This document shows positions 53,728 through 64,000 of a DNA stretch of 64,000 bases, in pieces. Location: positions 14,848,332-14,912,331 of the forward strand of contig CM063257.1 of NCBI GenBank assembly GCA_032158295.1, written 5' to 3'. Each line of letters starts with the position of its first letter. Position 1 is the first letter of the stretch. Below the pieces are notes generated by a model. That model worked only from the letters and a program-made list of their open reading frames with translations. It did not search any database and was not told the DNA's origin. The position numbers and the translations under genes were made by a program. Origin of the DNA: Pycnopodia helianthoides. Taxonomy: Eukaryota > Echinodermata > Asteroidea > Forcipulatida > Asteriidae.

Positions 53728-53815
53728 TTTCTATACCTGTTCAAATAACGCGGTCAGGCTTGACCAAACGAAACTACATATTGCACAAGGTAGAAACTCG
53801 CTGTACAAACCATGT
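53728..53815 (+). promoter_or_regulatory. Gene C promoter/5' UTR block
   Basis: CTTACTGTTTTCTATACCTG, AACGCGGTCAGGCTTGACC, AAACGAAACTACATATTGC and CGCTGTACAAACC in the sense of the gene. It aligns with the A and B blocks; about 70 bp separate it from the ATG. Confidence 0.5.
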
Positions 53816-53885
53816 GAATGGTAAATATTCAGTATCAAACAAACTTTAGTGACGAGTCATCTATAGATTGCTCGTTCTTTCCAAA

Positions 53886-54117
53886 ATGGCTCCTGGCTGC
53901 TTTGCGCGCGTTCTGCATTCTTCAATCGATACTTTACGAGATGGTGGTCTTCATGGCTGGATTGCTGTGTTCGGTTTGTTTGCAGCTAAGGTAGCGAGGA
54001 ATGTGTTAATAAAGGGCCTTGGTATGATGTTACCTACCCTACAAGAACAGTTCGTCACGTCGACTTGGTTAATCGGCTGGATGGTTGCTATTGTACAAGC
54101 GGGGGCACTATTCTCAG
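53886..54117 (+). CDS. MCT-like gene C, exon 1
   Basis: Reads MAPGCFARVLHSS, RDGGLHGWIAVFGLF, KGLGMMLPTLQEQF and STWLIGWMVAIVQAGALFSG, then TCAG|GTAAGC. The start is the conserved ATG in CCAAAATGG. Residues 18-31 carry the MCT TM1 signature. Closest to gene B exon 1. It lies head to head with gene B, about 8 kb away. Confidence 0.75.
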
Positions 54118-55061
54118 GTAAGCAATATCGAGTTTATGGGGATTACGGCATTTATTCGGAAACCCCTTTGTTTTCGTCGCAATCTTTTTGGGGCGTATCA
54201 ACGGTAACACTTTACACGGAATAATTTCGCAGGATGCTTTATTTTAAAGTGGTTGGGCCACGCTAGAGATCACTTTTTAACAAATTTTTTTTACATCTCT
54301 AAATACACCTATTACCACGAAAACACCGTGACAGAGTTATAGAATGAATGATTATTCGTTTACAACGCAGTTTCCAAGCCTTATTTCACCCCGCCTTCAG
54401 GCAAAATCGGAACAACGACAGTGAGTCGGTGCCTGATAACTGTCTCTAAAAATTCAAAAGAATAGTGCTCCTCTGTCAAACGTCTGTTCGTTGTTACTCA
54501 TTGAAGCATGCTCGGTACAGACCATCCGGGGATTCATTACGTCTAGTGACGTCATGTTTTGTTTTGCTGCCCTCATTTACGGGATTTTTTTTCTTCATGT
54601 ACATACACTCTAAAAACTAAGAGTAAGAATTGACCCGCATTCTGGATCTCAGTGGGCCTGACCCATTTGTGGGTCAGGTTTATCAAGAGAACGGTAATCA
54701 AATTAAGTGTTTTCGAATTCTACGTCAGTTTGAACCCTTTTTCAGTCTTTTGTAGCCTTCATTGTTTCCCTTAGAAACTGAATTTACGAAAGTTGACCAG
54801 AAACCTAACGACGGCCCCATCCCCTGTTGGGCTACGCCAGCGCTAGTCTGTCTACAAGTTGGCCAAGTTTTGAAATCTTTGCAGACTAACCACGTACTAA
54901 GAACCAAATAATCTGCACTTGACCAGAATAACCTACCGTACATGTATCCGCTATTTCCATTGACACATATCGTCTGAACATCTCGTCTTGAAAATTGTAT
55001 TTCTCCTTTCCAAAACCAAGTATTTTTATTTTGACGATTTATCTTTTTTCTTTGTTCAAAG
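54118..55061 (+). other. Gene C intron 1
   Basis: 944 bp. It includes inverted matches to gene B intron-1 segments (54640-54780 and 54825-54960), indicating local inversions since duplication. No other feature. Confidence 0.6.
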
Positions 55062-55205
55062 GCATCCTAGCAACGCCACTAAAAGAGAGATTTGGTGCCA
55101 GGACTGTGTTGACAGTGAGTGGACTAGTTGGTGGTATCTCCATGATTGCTGCGTCATTTCTATCCAGTTTATACGTCATTACCTTCATCCTTACCCTATT
55201 TGCAG
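55062..55205 (+). CDS. MCT-like gene C, exon 2
   Basis: 144 bp between CAAAG|GCATCC and TGCAG|GTAAAA. Encodes GILATPLKERFGART, VSGLVGGISMIAASF and YVITFILTLFAG. Intact, with the same phases as in A and B. Confidence 0.8.
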
Positions 55206-56329
55206 GTAAAACAAACTACTGCGTAATCATTTTTAATTTTTTTGTTTACAGAAAAGTTATTTTAATGGGCGAAATTTCGGGTTAACTTTATTTCGTGAAA
55301 TCATGAGTAAATAGTACTGTTAGATCCAATGGTGTTTTGGAAAATTTGTCTTACCATTGGTTTAGTCTAACGCTAGATCACCAAAGGTATGCATGGTATT
55401 AAAGTTAGTTTAGTTTGCAGGGATGGTCTCATATAGTTCCTTATTATAGGCTGGTTGCTATGTGTTTTTATAACACAATTCACAACAAGTTTCAATTCAA
55501 TTTTGACATTTTAAGACATGTTCATTAACAAAATGGAGATTGTTGAACGGTACAGTTTGTCTTTAAAATTGCAACAGCACAGGTTGAGTATTGTCATCGT
55601 GCTCCGATACAAGGCTTCTGATGGTGGTGATGTTGTCATTCATTGGATAGAGAACTGTAAAAGAAGAATAAGGAAAACCTATAAAAAGAACCATTTCAAA
55701 AACTGTAAAAACTAGTTCATTCTTAAGCCTCTAGATTCTAAAACTCTCAATGATGGTGGTCCATCGTAACGACGAATCACTGCTAAGTCAGATACATTAT
55801 AGATGGACACCGATTCTCTCAACGATACAAGTATTAAAGACACCCCCCCCCCCATCCCCATCGAACACTTATCTCATAATTGTCATGGCATGAGGCCAAC
55901 ATTATTTACTATTTTTGATGACGAAAAATCCTGGTTTGGTTGAATGTATATCTCTTCTACAAGTACTTGTACATTTTTAAATGGAAACTACCTTAAGAAT
56001 TCACACTAAACAAACCACTACTTATCAACCATACCGGCTTACTGTTAACTGTTAATTAAGTGATGTGGAATCGCAGAAAATAATATTTAGATGCTTGTTG
56101 TAACACAAATCAAAGAAATATCACGTAATGAACAAAAAATGTGAAGAAAGAAATAACGCGGTCAAAGGTCATCAAAGACGCTTTTCCAGCCATTGCAACT
56201 GTCAAGTTTACGTTACATTGTTGCATAATGTTGTAAGTAGACTGTTGCTCTGTTTATGTATTAATTATAAGAATGGCGAGGCATGAGGATCCAGTCTTTG
56301 TATCCATCAAGCACAAATTCACGTGTAAA
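55206..56329 (+). other. Gene C intron 2, no recognised feature
   Basis: AT-rich; a poly-C run near 55842-55852. No gene seen. Confidence 0.5.
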
Positions 56330-58340
56330 CTAGACGTATAGTGTTTGTGAAAACAAACACGAGGTGTTCGGGTATCGCTGGGGTCAGTGTTGTGTCAACG
56401 CGTGAGCTATGTCATTAAGTTGAAGTTTGGTGCTATTGCTGTTTTGTGGTGTGCCTAACAAGCTAAACACTTTAGCAAAAGTCAAAAAAAATATATATAA
56501 AAAAGCACACGATCAAAAGCCTAACGATTTATTGTTAAGGTTTGCATGGACGGCTGTTCTAGAGACTGAAAGCATAATGCCAAAATCCGGTTGCGTGAAC
56601 CTTGAACAGAGACTATAGTACTTTAACGGACAGTGCATGATGTAAGTTTTAAGATGTTTAGTTGTGAGCATGCGCCAGGAGATCGGTATGGTATTGCACC
56701 GATCTGTGCGTGAGTTGTACCGCATGGCATGCGGTACCAGACTGTACGAAGCGAGATCGTCAGTCTGCAGTAGGATTTCCAGGAGTGAACAGGTATGTGA
56801 TATTGCTTTGTGTATTACCCAGGTTTATGCTTTGCATTCTGCGTTGCGCGTGGTTGACTATCAGTGCATGTGAGCGGGTTGTATTGGGGTAACCACAAGG
56901 TTGACTTACAGCGGAGGCTGGTTGACCGTGAGTTGATTCATTGTATTTGTGGTCGGGATCGGCGATAGCTTAGTGCTCCGTCGTTCTTGTTAGGTTAACA
57001 GTTTGTCACTAGGACGATCGCGCCCGAAAGGACGCGTGGTTGATCGGTAAGGCGAAGCTGTTGTTTGGGAATCTTTTGGCTGTGTTAGAAGCCATTGTTT
57101 ATTGGGCGCGCGTGTGTGTATGGGCAGGGGAGATTTGCAGTGTGCAGTCTGTCTCTGTATAACACGTGGTTGCTGCGTGACTCGCCGGCTTGACACTACA
57201 GGGTGCTTGTCAGGGCTGGGTTATTGGGATCCTACTAGATGCTCAGTGCATGGTTAACTAGTAGATGAATAAACCATCCCGCTAGGTGCTCATTGCATGG
57301 TTAACTAGTGGTTGAATTAGGGTTTATTAGGAAGCTGAAGGGTAATACAGAGTGAATCACGCTAGGTTCATGAGTGTCGATTTATAGATTGTGTGTATTC
57401 AATTACATTGTTTATTGTGGTTGACAGAGGTTTTGAATAAATCACATGGTTGATGCTTTTGTTTATGAATTCACTTGTCACTGTAACTCATTTATCTGTT
57501 TACATTAACAGAGGCTTATGTCAGTTATAATCGGCGGTATACTTCCTCCAAAACGAATCTCGTCTCTGAGCCTTTAGGTCGCTTAGTGACTTTTAGCTTG
57601 AGGAACCAATAGACTCCGGAATTAGTTAATAATTAACAGCAGGGATTGCAGTCAGGCAGGCACCCCTCGTTGTAGCCCGCCACAGTACAATCACGTTTGA
57701 TAGACTGGTCAATGAAGCGAAATGCCACTCAAGGTGCAACTGGTTTGGATCGCGCAATGTGCGTGTTTTCAGTGCAGTTATTTTCCTGAGGTTTAACAGC
57801 GGGTCAATGCATACCCGATTTCAACCGGAAGTGACGGTCAAATAGGTAACATCTTTGTGGCAAAGTTTGAGAACGCTTAAGGACCTACAACCCGGTGTAA
57901 AAATTTTGACTAAAGTAAAAGTAGTTCTTCAGATATCAATTTTTGAAATATTCAATTTCCGTTTTGAACCGGAGGTCAAGGCAAATGGGGGTCATATTTT
58001 GTGAAGCGCTTGTTTAGTAGTGAAATACCTCTCCGATGATGTATTGATTGTAAAACGAATCCATTGTGTAGTTCATGATTTTTTTCTAATATTAAACTTT
58101 GATTTAATGTAACTCAGCACCTGATGACGTCATCATGACGTTATTAAAGCGTTTTTATCTCCGAATAACTATCTAACTAAATGTGAGGTTTCAAGTTCAT
58201 AAAAAGCTTGGAAAGTGTGCTTTTGTTAGCGGACAATTGTGGGGGTAAGAAGAAGATTAAGTAATTCTAGAAAAAAAAAAAAAAAAAAAAAACGGAACAC
58301 AAACAAGAGGTTTTTCCGGGCGGATTGCCCGAAAACCTAT
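56330..58340 (+). repeat. Complex palindrome-rich repeat in gene C intron 2
   Basis: Begins with TGTTTGTGAAAACAAACACG and AGGTGTTCGGG. It contains CCTTGAACAGAGACTA, ATTTCAACCGGAAGTGACGG and CTGATGACGTCATCATGACG, then a purine tract and the hairpin AGGTTTTTCCGGGCGGATTG...CCGAAAACCT (58299-58339). Same module order as 9.9-15.4 kb. Interrupted by the insertion at 56622-57683. Confidence 0.65.
56622..57683. mobile_element. 1062-bp insertion with 5-bp target duplication
   Basis: AGTAC flanks the insert at 56617-56621 and 57684-57688. The empty site is seen in the related repeat at 61460-61480 (minus strand GACTAGAGTACAAGCATG). The insert begins TTTAACGGACAG, ends AGCCCGCCAC, and contains GAGATCGGT...ACCGATCT and GTACCGCATGGCATGCGGTAC palindromes. 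It also has a ~65-bp direct repeat near 57231-57325 (GCATGGTTAACTAGT). A 5-bp duplication fits an LTR retroelement remnant, but TG...CA ends are absent. Confidence 0.7.
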
Positions 58341-58686
58341 TAAATTATTACCATAAAATAAACTCTCTTTTTTGTCAGTATACATTGTAATAAAAAGTTT
58401 GAATTTTTTTCTTTGATATGCAATAATAGTTTGGAGTACAAAATGTGGCAATTTTATTTGCTAACAAAAAGGTATAAATCAAAAGACTTACAAATAATTC
58501 AATAAGTGCACCCGGTTCTTACTTTGTTCTCCGGTAATATTTTATGGAAAAAAACGGCATGATTTTAGGATTTTGAAAACAATTTCAACAAAAGTTGCTT
58601 AAATTAATTTTTTTTTTGAGTGAAAAATGAAAAGTTGCAGTTAAAAATTGTCGGTGAATCGATTGTCTTTTCTCTGTTCTTGTGAG
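58341..58686 (+). other. Gene C intron 2, AT-rich
   Basis: No recognised feature. Confidence 0.5.
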
Positions 58687-59016
58687 GGAGGACATCGAAT
58701 TCTAACCCGAGGTTTGACCTTGTGGGACCAGCAGGTAGTGCAAGGAACCTTCCTCATGAAAAGAAAGCAACTCATTATCTACAGGTCATTGCACACCATT
58801 GGGTTTCACCACCAGCATATACATGACCAGAGCTGGAGCTGGCAGATCATGCCAGCAGGACAATGAACCAGTTTATGTCCGTGTAATCCCCCACTAATCC
58901 GTTACTGAAGTTTGATCTGTAGTATCAATGACTATTCCTCACTCACGAGTCCTACAAACCTCGAGTTACCGAGAGGTCCCTCGAGGTTAACCTCGTGTTA
59001 GAATTCAATGTCCTCC
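58687..59016. mobile_element. 330-bp MITE beside gene C exon 3
   Basis: Inverted ends GGAGGACATCGAATTCTAAC and its complement (GTTAGAATTCAATGTCCTCC). It is homologous to 30873-31202 and located at the same place relative to exon 3, in inverted genomic orientation as expected from the opposite gene direction. Confidence 0.8.
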
Positions 59017-59059
59017 ATTATTTGCTCATTGTTGTTAAATTGTTTGTTTTACTATTCAG

Positions 59060-59899
59060 GATCAGCTATTGGCATCAGTTGTAATAACAAAGCATCTGGT
59101 CGGATACTACTTCACTACATCTATCACAACAGCCTACAGCGTAGCGTCCCTGGGAAACCCTTGTGTCTTCGTGACTGTTGTGCCATTGATACAGCTTTTC
59201 CTAGACGTCTACGGCTGGAGGGGAACAATGCTACTACTTGGGGAATAGTCTTACATCTTGCTGTCTGTGGAGCTCTGATAAAACCACCTGCTGCTAGTGG
59301 GAGTCGAGATGGTTATGAGGCAGCTCTCACAGACGAGGAGCAAGAGACCAGGGACGACAAAGTGGCACCAAGCAACCAGATTGCCTGTTCTTGTTTTACC
59401 GCAGTCAACTCATGTGCTACAGATACATTCCAGCTTGGTTTATTCTCATCCATATCCTTCTGGCTTGTTGTATTTATATACTCCGTTTGGTCAATGGTCT
59501 ACGCTGCATGGGTAGTATACTATGTACAGTACACTACCGTGTTTAAAGAATTCACACTGGAAGACACATCGTATTTCATTGTCGCGTATGGAATCGGGAG
59601 AGGAGTAGCCTGCGTTATGACTGGTCCATTGGTTCAAACTGTGAAGGCTGTCAGCACATACACGTGGCTTGCTTTAGGTCTACTTATAGTTGCCATGTAT
59701 TATGCTGTCGATCCATGGTTGATATCTTATTGGCCGATTATTGCGAATTCTTTCTTGTTTGGAAGCGCTTATCCAATGTCTTCTATATTCCTTGATGTTG
59801 TCATAAAGGAGACATTCGGTAAAGAACAGATGGGCCACGTACTGGGATGGTTGGGACTGGTGTCTGATGTTACATTACTACTTCTTCTTTATTTTCCAG
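59060..59899 (+). CDS. MCT-like gene C, exon 3, doubly frameshifted but open
   Basis: 840 bp against 843 in A, with the same splice sites. It opens with GSAIGIS, then a 2-bp loss at about 59077-59083 shifts the frame (CNNKASGRILLHYIYHN...). The frame returns at about 59240 through the same 1-bp loss seen in gene B. From TTWGIVLHLAVCGALIKPP onward it matches A: DGYEAALTDEEQETRDDK, YYVQYTTVFKEF, KETFGKEQMGHVLGW, LLLLLYFPG. About 53 residues that form TM4-TM5 in A, including the YFTTSIT block and YGWRG, are replaced by unrelated charged sequence, so transport function is doubtful. CCAG|GTGAGT ends the exon; exon 4 is not seen in the window. Confidence 0.75.
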
Positions 59900-60286
59900 G
59901 TGAGTTATTCTGCGTCGTCTGCAGCGAGAGCACTAACGGTACTGCAACTTAGTTTCAAAGTTAAGCCTATTTCTGTTAAAACACAACTTTGGAATGTCCA
60001 AATGTAGTGAAAACCATCTTTTAAGTTTAAGTAAACCAAGGTCAAGAGGAGCCTTCAAACTTGGTTGCAAACAGTTATCTTTGTTGTTCAAAGCAATACG
60101 TTGACACTTTATAGCATAGTGGCCGCCGTTTAACACACTGTCAATCTAAGTCAAGCCATGTATTGAACATCGACTCATCGACTGACTGGTTTTTCTTGCT
60201 AACTTGACTTTGTTATTTTAATAAAACCAATTTGTTTTAGGTCTAGTTTTTACATATTAGGACTGCCTTTTCTGTGTTTTGTTTTT
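59900..60286 (+). other. Gene C intron 3, up to an insertion
   Basis: Matches gene A intron 3 up to CTGTGTTTTGTTTTT at about 60286. There the A sequence continues to exon 4, but C switches abruptly to AGGTGTTCG, the start of the hairpin array. Confidence 0.7.
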
Positions 60287-60473
60287 AGGTGTTCGTATAT
60301 TAACAAGCACGAACACCTCTTTGTTTTTGTTCTGTTTAGGTGTTCGTGCAACACAAGCACGAACACCTCTTGATTTTGTTCTGTTTTTAGGTGTTCGTGC
60401 AATACAAGCACGAACACATCTTGTTTTTTGTTCTGTTTTTTTTTTAGGTGTTCGTGCAACAGCGCGAACAACT
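60287..60473 (-). repeat. Tandem hairpin array, second example
   Basis: Hairpins at 60287-60318, 60338-60368, 60389-60419 and 60446-60473. Outer stem AGGTGTTCG/CGAACACCT, inner stem GTGC/GCAC with different loops (AACACAA, AATACAA, AACA). Linkers CTTGTTTTTGTTCTGTTTTT are the complement of those at 15 kb. The last unit has a damaged outer stem (GAACAACT). Confidence 0.8.
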
Positions 60474-63400
60474 CATTGTTTTTGTTCGGTTTTTTAAATA
60501 GTTTTTCTTCTTCTTCTCAGAGTCGTTTGTCCACAAAAAGGCATAGTTGCGGGGCCTATATCAACTTGAAACTTTACATGTAGGTTGATTGTAACTAGGA
60601 GATGAAACAGAAGTTGTGGCGTATCATAATGACGTCATCGGGTGTCAAATTACAAGCGATTTAAGTTCAAAAAGTGACGTCTGGCAATTTAAGTTCAAAA
60701 AGTGACGTCATGCCAATGCCTGTATGTCTCTGATTATTATAGCTAGAGAAGTTATATTTAGTCATAAGATAGAGAAAGACATGGGCAACATTTGAAAAGT
60801 TAACGCAAAATTCACATGACCTTTACTTCCGGTCGTACCGGAAAGTCAAAATTCCCTTTGTGTATAATTCTTTTTAAAAAAATACTTTCCCGGTAAAAAC
60901 ATTAACTTCTGTATATCAGATCAACTTCAAATTAACACCTTGTTAGGACCGTAATACAACCTCCATCAGGTAGTTGTGACGTCATGATGACGTCATCAGG
61001 TGTAAAGATACAGTAAATCAAAGTGTAATACTTCAAAAATTCATAACTAGAGAAATACTTTAGCTATTAATTCAATTTATACATCATCGGAGAGGTCTTG
61101 AAAAATGTAGCAATTACTACACAAAGTGTTACACCATTTGACCTTGACTTCCTGTTCAAACCGAAAGTTGAAAATTTCAAATTTCGTACTTTAAGAAATA
61201 TTCATACTTTTTACACATACACTACTCACAAATGTTACACCATGGTGTAGGCCCATAAGCGGTCTCAAACTTTGCCACAGAGATGTACCTATTTGACCTT
61301 CACTTCCGGTTGAAATCGGGTACGCAATGACCCGCTGTTAAACCGCGGGAAAATAACTACACTGAAAACACACACAAGGAGTTATCTATACCAGTTGCAT
61401 TGTGAGCGGCTTTTCGTTGTATTGACCACAAGGGGCAAAGTCCAAACATGCTTGTACTCTAGTCACTGTTCAAGGTTCACGCATCCTGATTTTGGCAATA
61501 GCTTTGTTAGTCTCTAAAACAGCCGTCCATGCAAACCTCGCTAACAATCAAACGTCCGGCTTTTAATTGTGTGCTTTTTTAGACTTTTGCTAAAGTGTGT
61601 AGCTTGTTAGGCACGCCACAAAACAGTAATATCACCAAATTCAACTAAATGCAATAGCTCACGCGTTAACAAAACACTGACCCCATTGATAGCCGAACAC
61701 CTCATGTGTTTGTTTGTACAAACACTAAATTCTAGGTTTTTTTTCTTCTTCTTCGTCTTCTTCTTCCGTGGAACTCTTATCGGCAACATAACTCAATATT
61801 GAAACTGAATTGAACCTTGAAACTCATCTGACAATTTGACTTTAATATAACGACGACACAAACTTAATGATGTTATGATGACGTCACCGGGTGTCGGAGT
61901 GTCAAGGTGTCAAGGTTTTTAAAAGTTGAAAATGACAATTTGCTATTCGCTGTATTTCATTGAATGTTGAAGCTATGTTCGGCATCTGATAGTTCATGTC
62001 TGGGGCAACATTTGAACAATCGTAAGACCTTTACTACCGGTCATACCGGAAGCTCAAAGTCTGTCTTTAAGTTTTTCGTTAAAAGTTAAAAAATTCAATT
62101 TTTGGGAGCATAACCCAAGATTGAAATTGAATTGAACATTGAAACTCATCAAACAATTGAACCTCAACAGCAGAAAGACACCAACTTGATGATGTCATGA
62201 AGATGTCGTCAGATTTCAAATAACAATAATTTAAAGTTTAATAAAAAACAAACAACATAATTCACGTTTAAATCGGAAGTTGAATATTTCACAATTTATA
62301 TTTCAAAAACTACTGATCATTTCACTTTTATTGTTGTATCGGGTCGTATAACGTTAAGCCTGCTTGAACTTTTGCACAGAGATAACAATATTTTTATATC
62401 TGGTCGAAAAAGATGATAAATCGTACGTTTAGGTTGACCCGCATTGACGACGCACGATAGTAAAAGAACACATGTAAACATATGCTGTACCTGTACAGCC
62501 ACGTGTACATTGCACGTGTAGTTTAGTTTACGTGGGCATTGCACTGAACAGCTACATGTTGGAATACATCGTCGCTGTTGTTTCATTGATATTGCATACC
62601 CGAATATAGTCCGTCTAATATTTGAAAAAATAATAACTCCGGAACCCCAATCTATACACATCATCGGATAGATCGTTAAAAGTTCAACAAACGCTACACA
62701 GGTTGTGACCCCATTTGACCTTAACTTCTAGTTCAGACGGGAAGTTGAACATTTTTATAAATTTGTATCTCAAAAACTATACATCATTTCAGCATAACTT
62801 TTGCATCAGGTGGTATATATATATGATCCTGCTCAAACTTTTGCAAAGAGATGACAACAATTAGATTTTTACATCTGTTCGAAACAGGCGTTAAAGCGCA
62901 TGTATTAGTTGACCATCTTTCATAACGCACGCTAGCGTAATAAGACATGTACACATACAAGTATATTGAACGTTTGGTTCAGTTTAAATTAGCTACATGT
63001 AGGAACACATTTAGCATCGCTGTCAAATTGTATATTGCCCACCTAAAGATAATTCATCTAATATTTGAACAAATTCATAACTCCAGAACCACAAATCGAA
63101 TTCTGACAATCTATACATCGTGTGAAAGGTCTTAATACATTTAACACGCGCTTTGCAGCATGTGACCCCGTTTGGCCTTGACTTCTTGTAAAACCGGAAG
63201 TTAAAAATTAATTTTTCAAAAAATCATTTCATCTGAACTACACAAGGGATTTTTACAATCTATACATCATTGGGAAAATATGTTACAACTTAAGAAACGC
63301 TACACGGATCATGAACCCATTTTTCCTTGACTTCTAGTTCAAATCGGAAGGTGCAGTTTTAAATTGGGAAACAATTTAGTTCCTTGATTAGACATTGGAT

Positions 63401-64000
63401 TGATAAGGTAAAATTTCTTTACCAATTCATTCAATCCAAATTGTTTTGACATCACTCACGAACACCTTGTTTTTGTAATTGACAAAAACTGAATTTCTAG
63501 TTTTTTTCTTCTCCGTCTTTTTCTTCTTCTTCTTCTTCTTCTACTTCTTCTACTTCTTTTTCTTTTTTTCCCCCGGAGCTCTTCTCGGCAGTATAACTCA
63601 ATATTGAAACTGAATTAAACGTTGAAACTCAACAGACAATTGAACCTTAATATGAAGACGGCACAGTTTTTTATGACGTTACAATCACGTTATCAGGGTT
63701 CAAATTGTAAGCCATTTAAGGTCGAAAAGTGACCTCATGCCATTGCCTGTATGTCTCTGAATGTTATAGCTACAGTATTCATATTTGGGCATATGATATA
63801 TCAAGACATAAGCAACATTTGAAAAGGTAACGCGAATTTACATGACCTTACTTCCGGTCGTACCGAAAGATCAAAGTTTCCCTTCGCGTAATTCGTATAA
63901 AACAAATTTCCGGCAAAAATTCAAGTTTATATAATATTAGGACCTGGATAAAACCTCCATCAGGTAGTTGTTACGTCAAGATAACGTCATCAGTTGTCAA
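60474..64000 (-). repeat. Complex palindrome-rich repeat, reverse orientation, to window end
   Basis: Pyrimidine tract CTTCTTCTTC, CATAATGACGTCATCGGG, AAAAAGTGACGTCATGCCAA, CATGACCTTTACTTCCGGTC and AAGGTTCACGC repeat through to the edge. Further pyrimidine tract plus GAACACC blocks at about 61688-61770 and 63455-63590 start new rounds of the same module order. This is the minus-strand counterpart of 9.9-15.4 kb and separates gene C exon 3 from any exon 4. Confidence 0.7.

Noticed and set aside
3619..55205. Joining the orphan exon 1 at 3619 to the plus-strand exon 2 at 55062
   Set aside because: Gene C has its own exon 1 950 bp upstream, and two minus-strand genes lie between.

Overview
This is a repeat-dense, AT-rich animal genomic window. 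Genes are split by long introns with GT-AG splice sites. It carries perfect TTAGGG-type telomeric repeats at an internal site, many foldback and inverted-repeat transposons, LINE and Penelope-like fragments, and a small family of transporter genes. The organism is most likely a marine invertebrate deuterostome, probably an echinoderm. That placement is an inference from the general repeat character, not from a species marker.

The only convincing cellular genes are paralogues of one major-facilitator transporter resembling monocarboxylate transporters (SLC16/MCT). Each has the same four-exon plan with phase-1 introns. Gene A (minus strand, exons at 16929-16698, 9776-9633, 8581-7739 and 7355-7216) is complete and predicts 452 residues. 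Gene B (minus, exons at 45835-45604, 36461-36318, 30829-29988 and 29310-29189) has a 1-bp deletion in exon 3. Gene C (plus, exons at 53886-54117, 55062-55205 and 59060-59899) shares that deletion but also has an upstream 2-bp deletion that restores the frame, leaving about 53 residues in the wrong frame. Its exon 4 is not visible before the window ends. An orphan exon 1 (3619-3850, plus) and a promoter-only copy (near 47.1 kb and 51.95 kb, minus) are further relics. B and C are arranged head to head; the orphan exon 1 and A converge. B and C share a MITE beside exon 3 and the frameshift, so they are sister copies and A is the outgroup.

Layout: 1-7.2 kb holds repeats, a tRNA-derived SINE, a Penelope scrap, the orphan exon and a perfect 295-bp tandem duplication. 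Gene A occupies 7.2-17 kb; its first intron is filled with a complex palindrome-rich repeat ending in an array of hairpins. A 5'-truncated Tx1/L1-like LINE lies at 17.2-22.4 kb, split by a 1.85-kb DNA transposon with a 9-bp target duplication. A 218-bp tandem repeat, several MITEs, a 1.3-kb foldback element and a Penelope tail fill 22.7-29 kb. Gene B spans 29-46 kb; its first intron holds two 3.4-kb copies of an ACGTTG-rich inverted-repeat element flanking an internal telomeric array. At 47-52 kb insertions are nested four deep: a transporter promoter split by a TTAA MITE, which holds a 4.4-kb CATATGGG-rich element, which holds a CR1-like LINE. A second DNA-transposon copy and a Penelope GIY-YIG endonuclease fragment precede gene C. 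From 60.3 kb to the end lies another copy of the hairpin-array repeat.

The most unusual material is non-coding. Three unrelated large inverted-repeat element families are built from dozens of copies of a short word that is, or pairs as, a palindrome. A dispersed complex repeat has a terminus of tandem hairpins with constant outer and covarying inner stems. All boundaries were read by eye, without alignment software or database searches.
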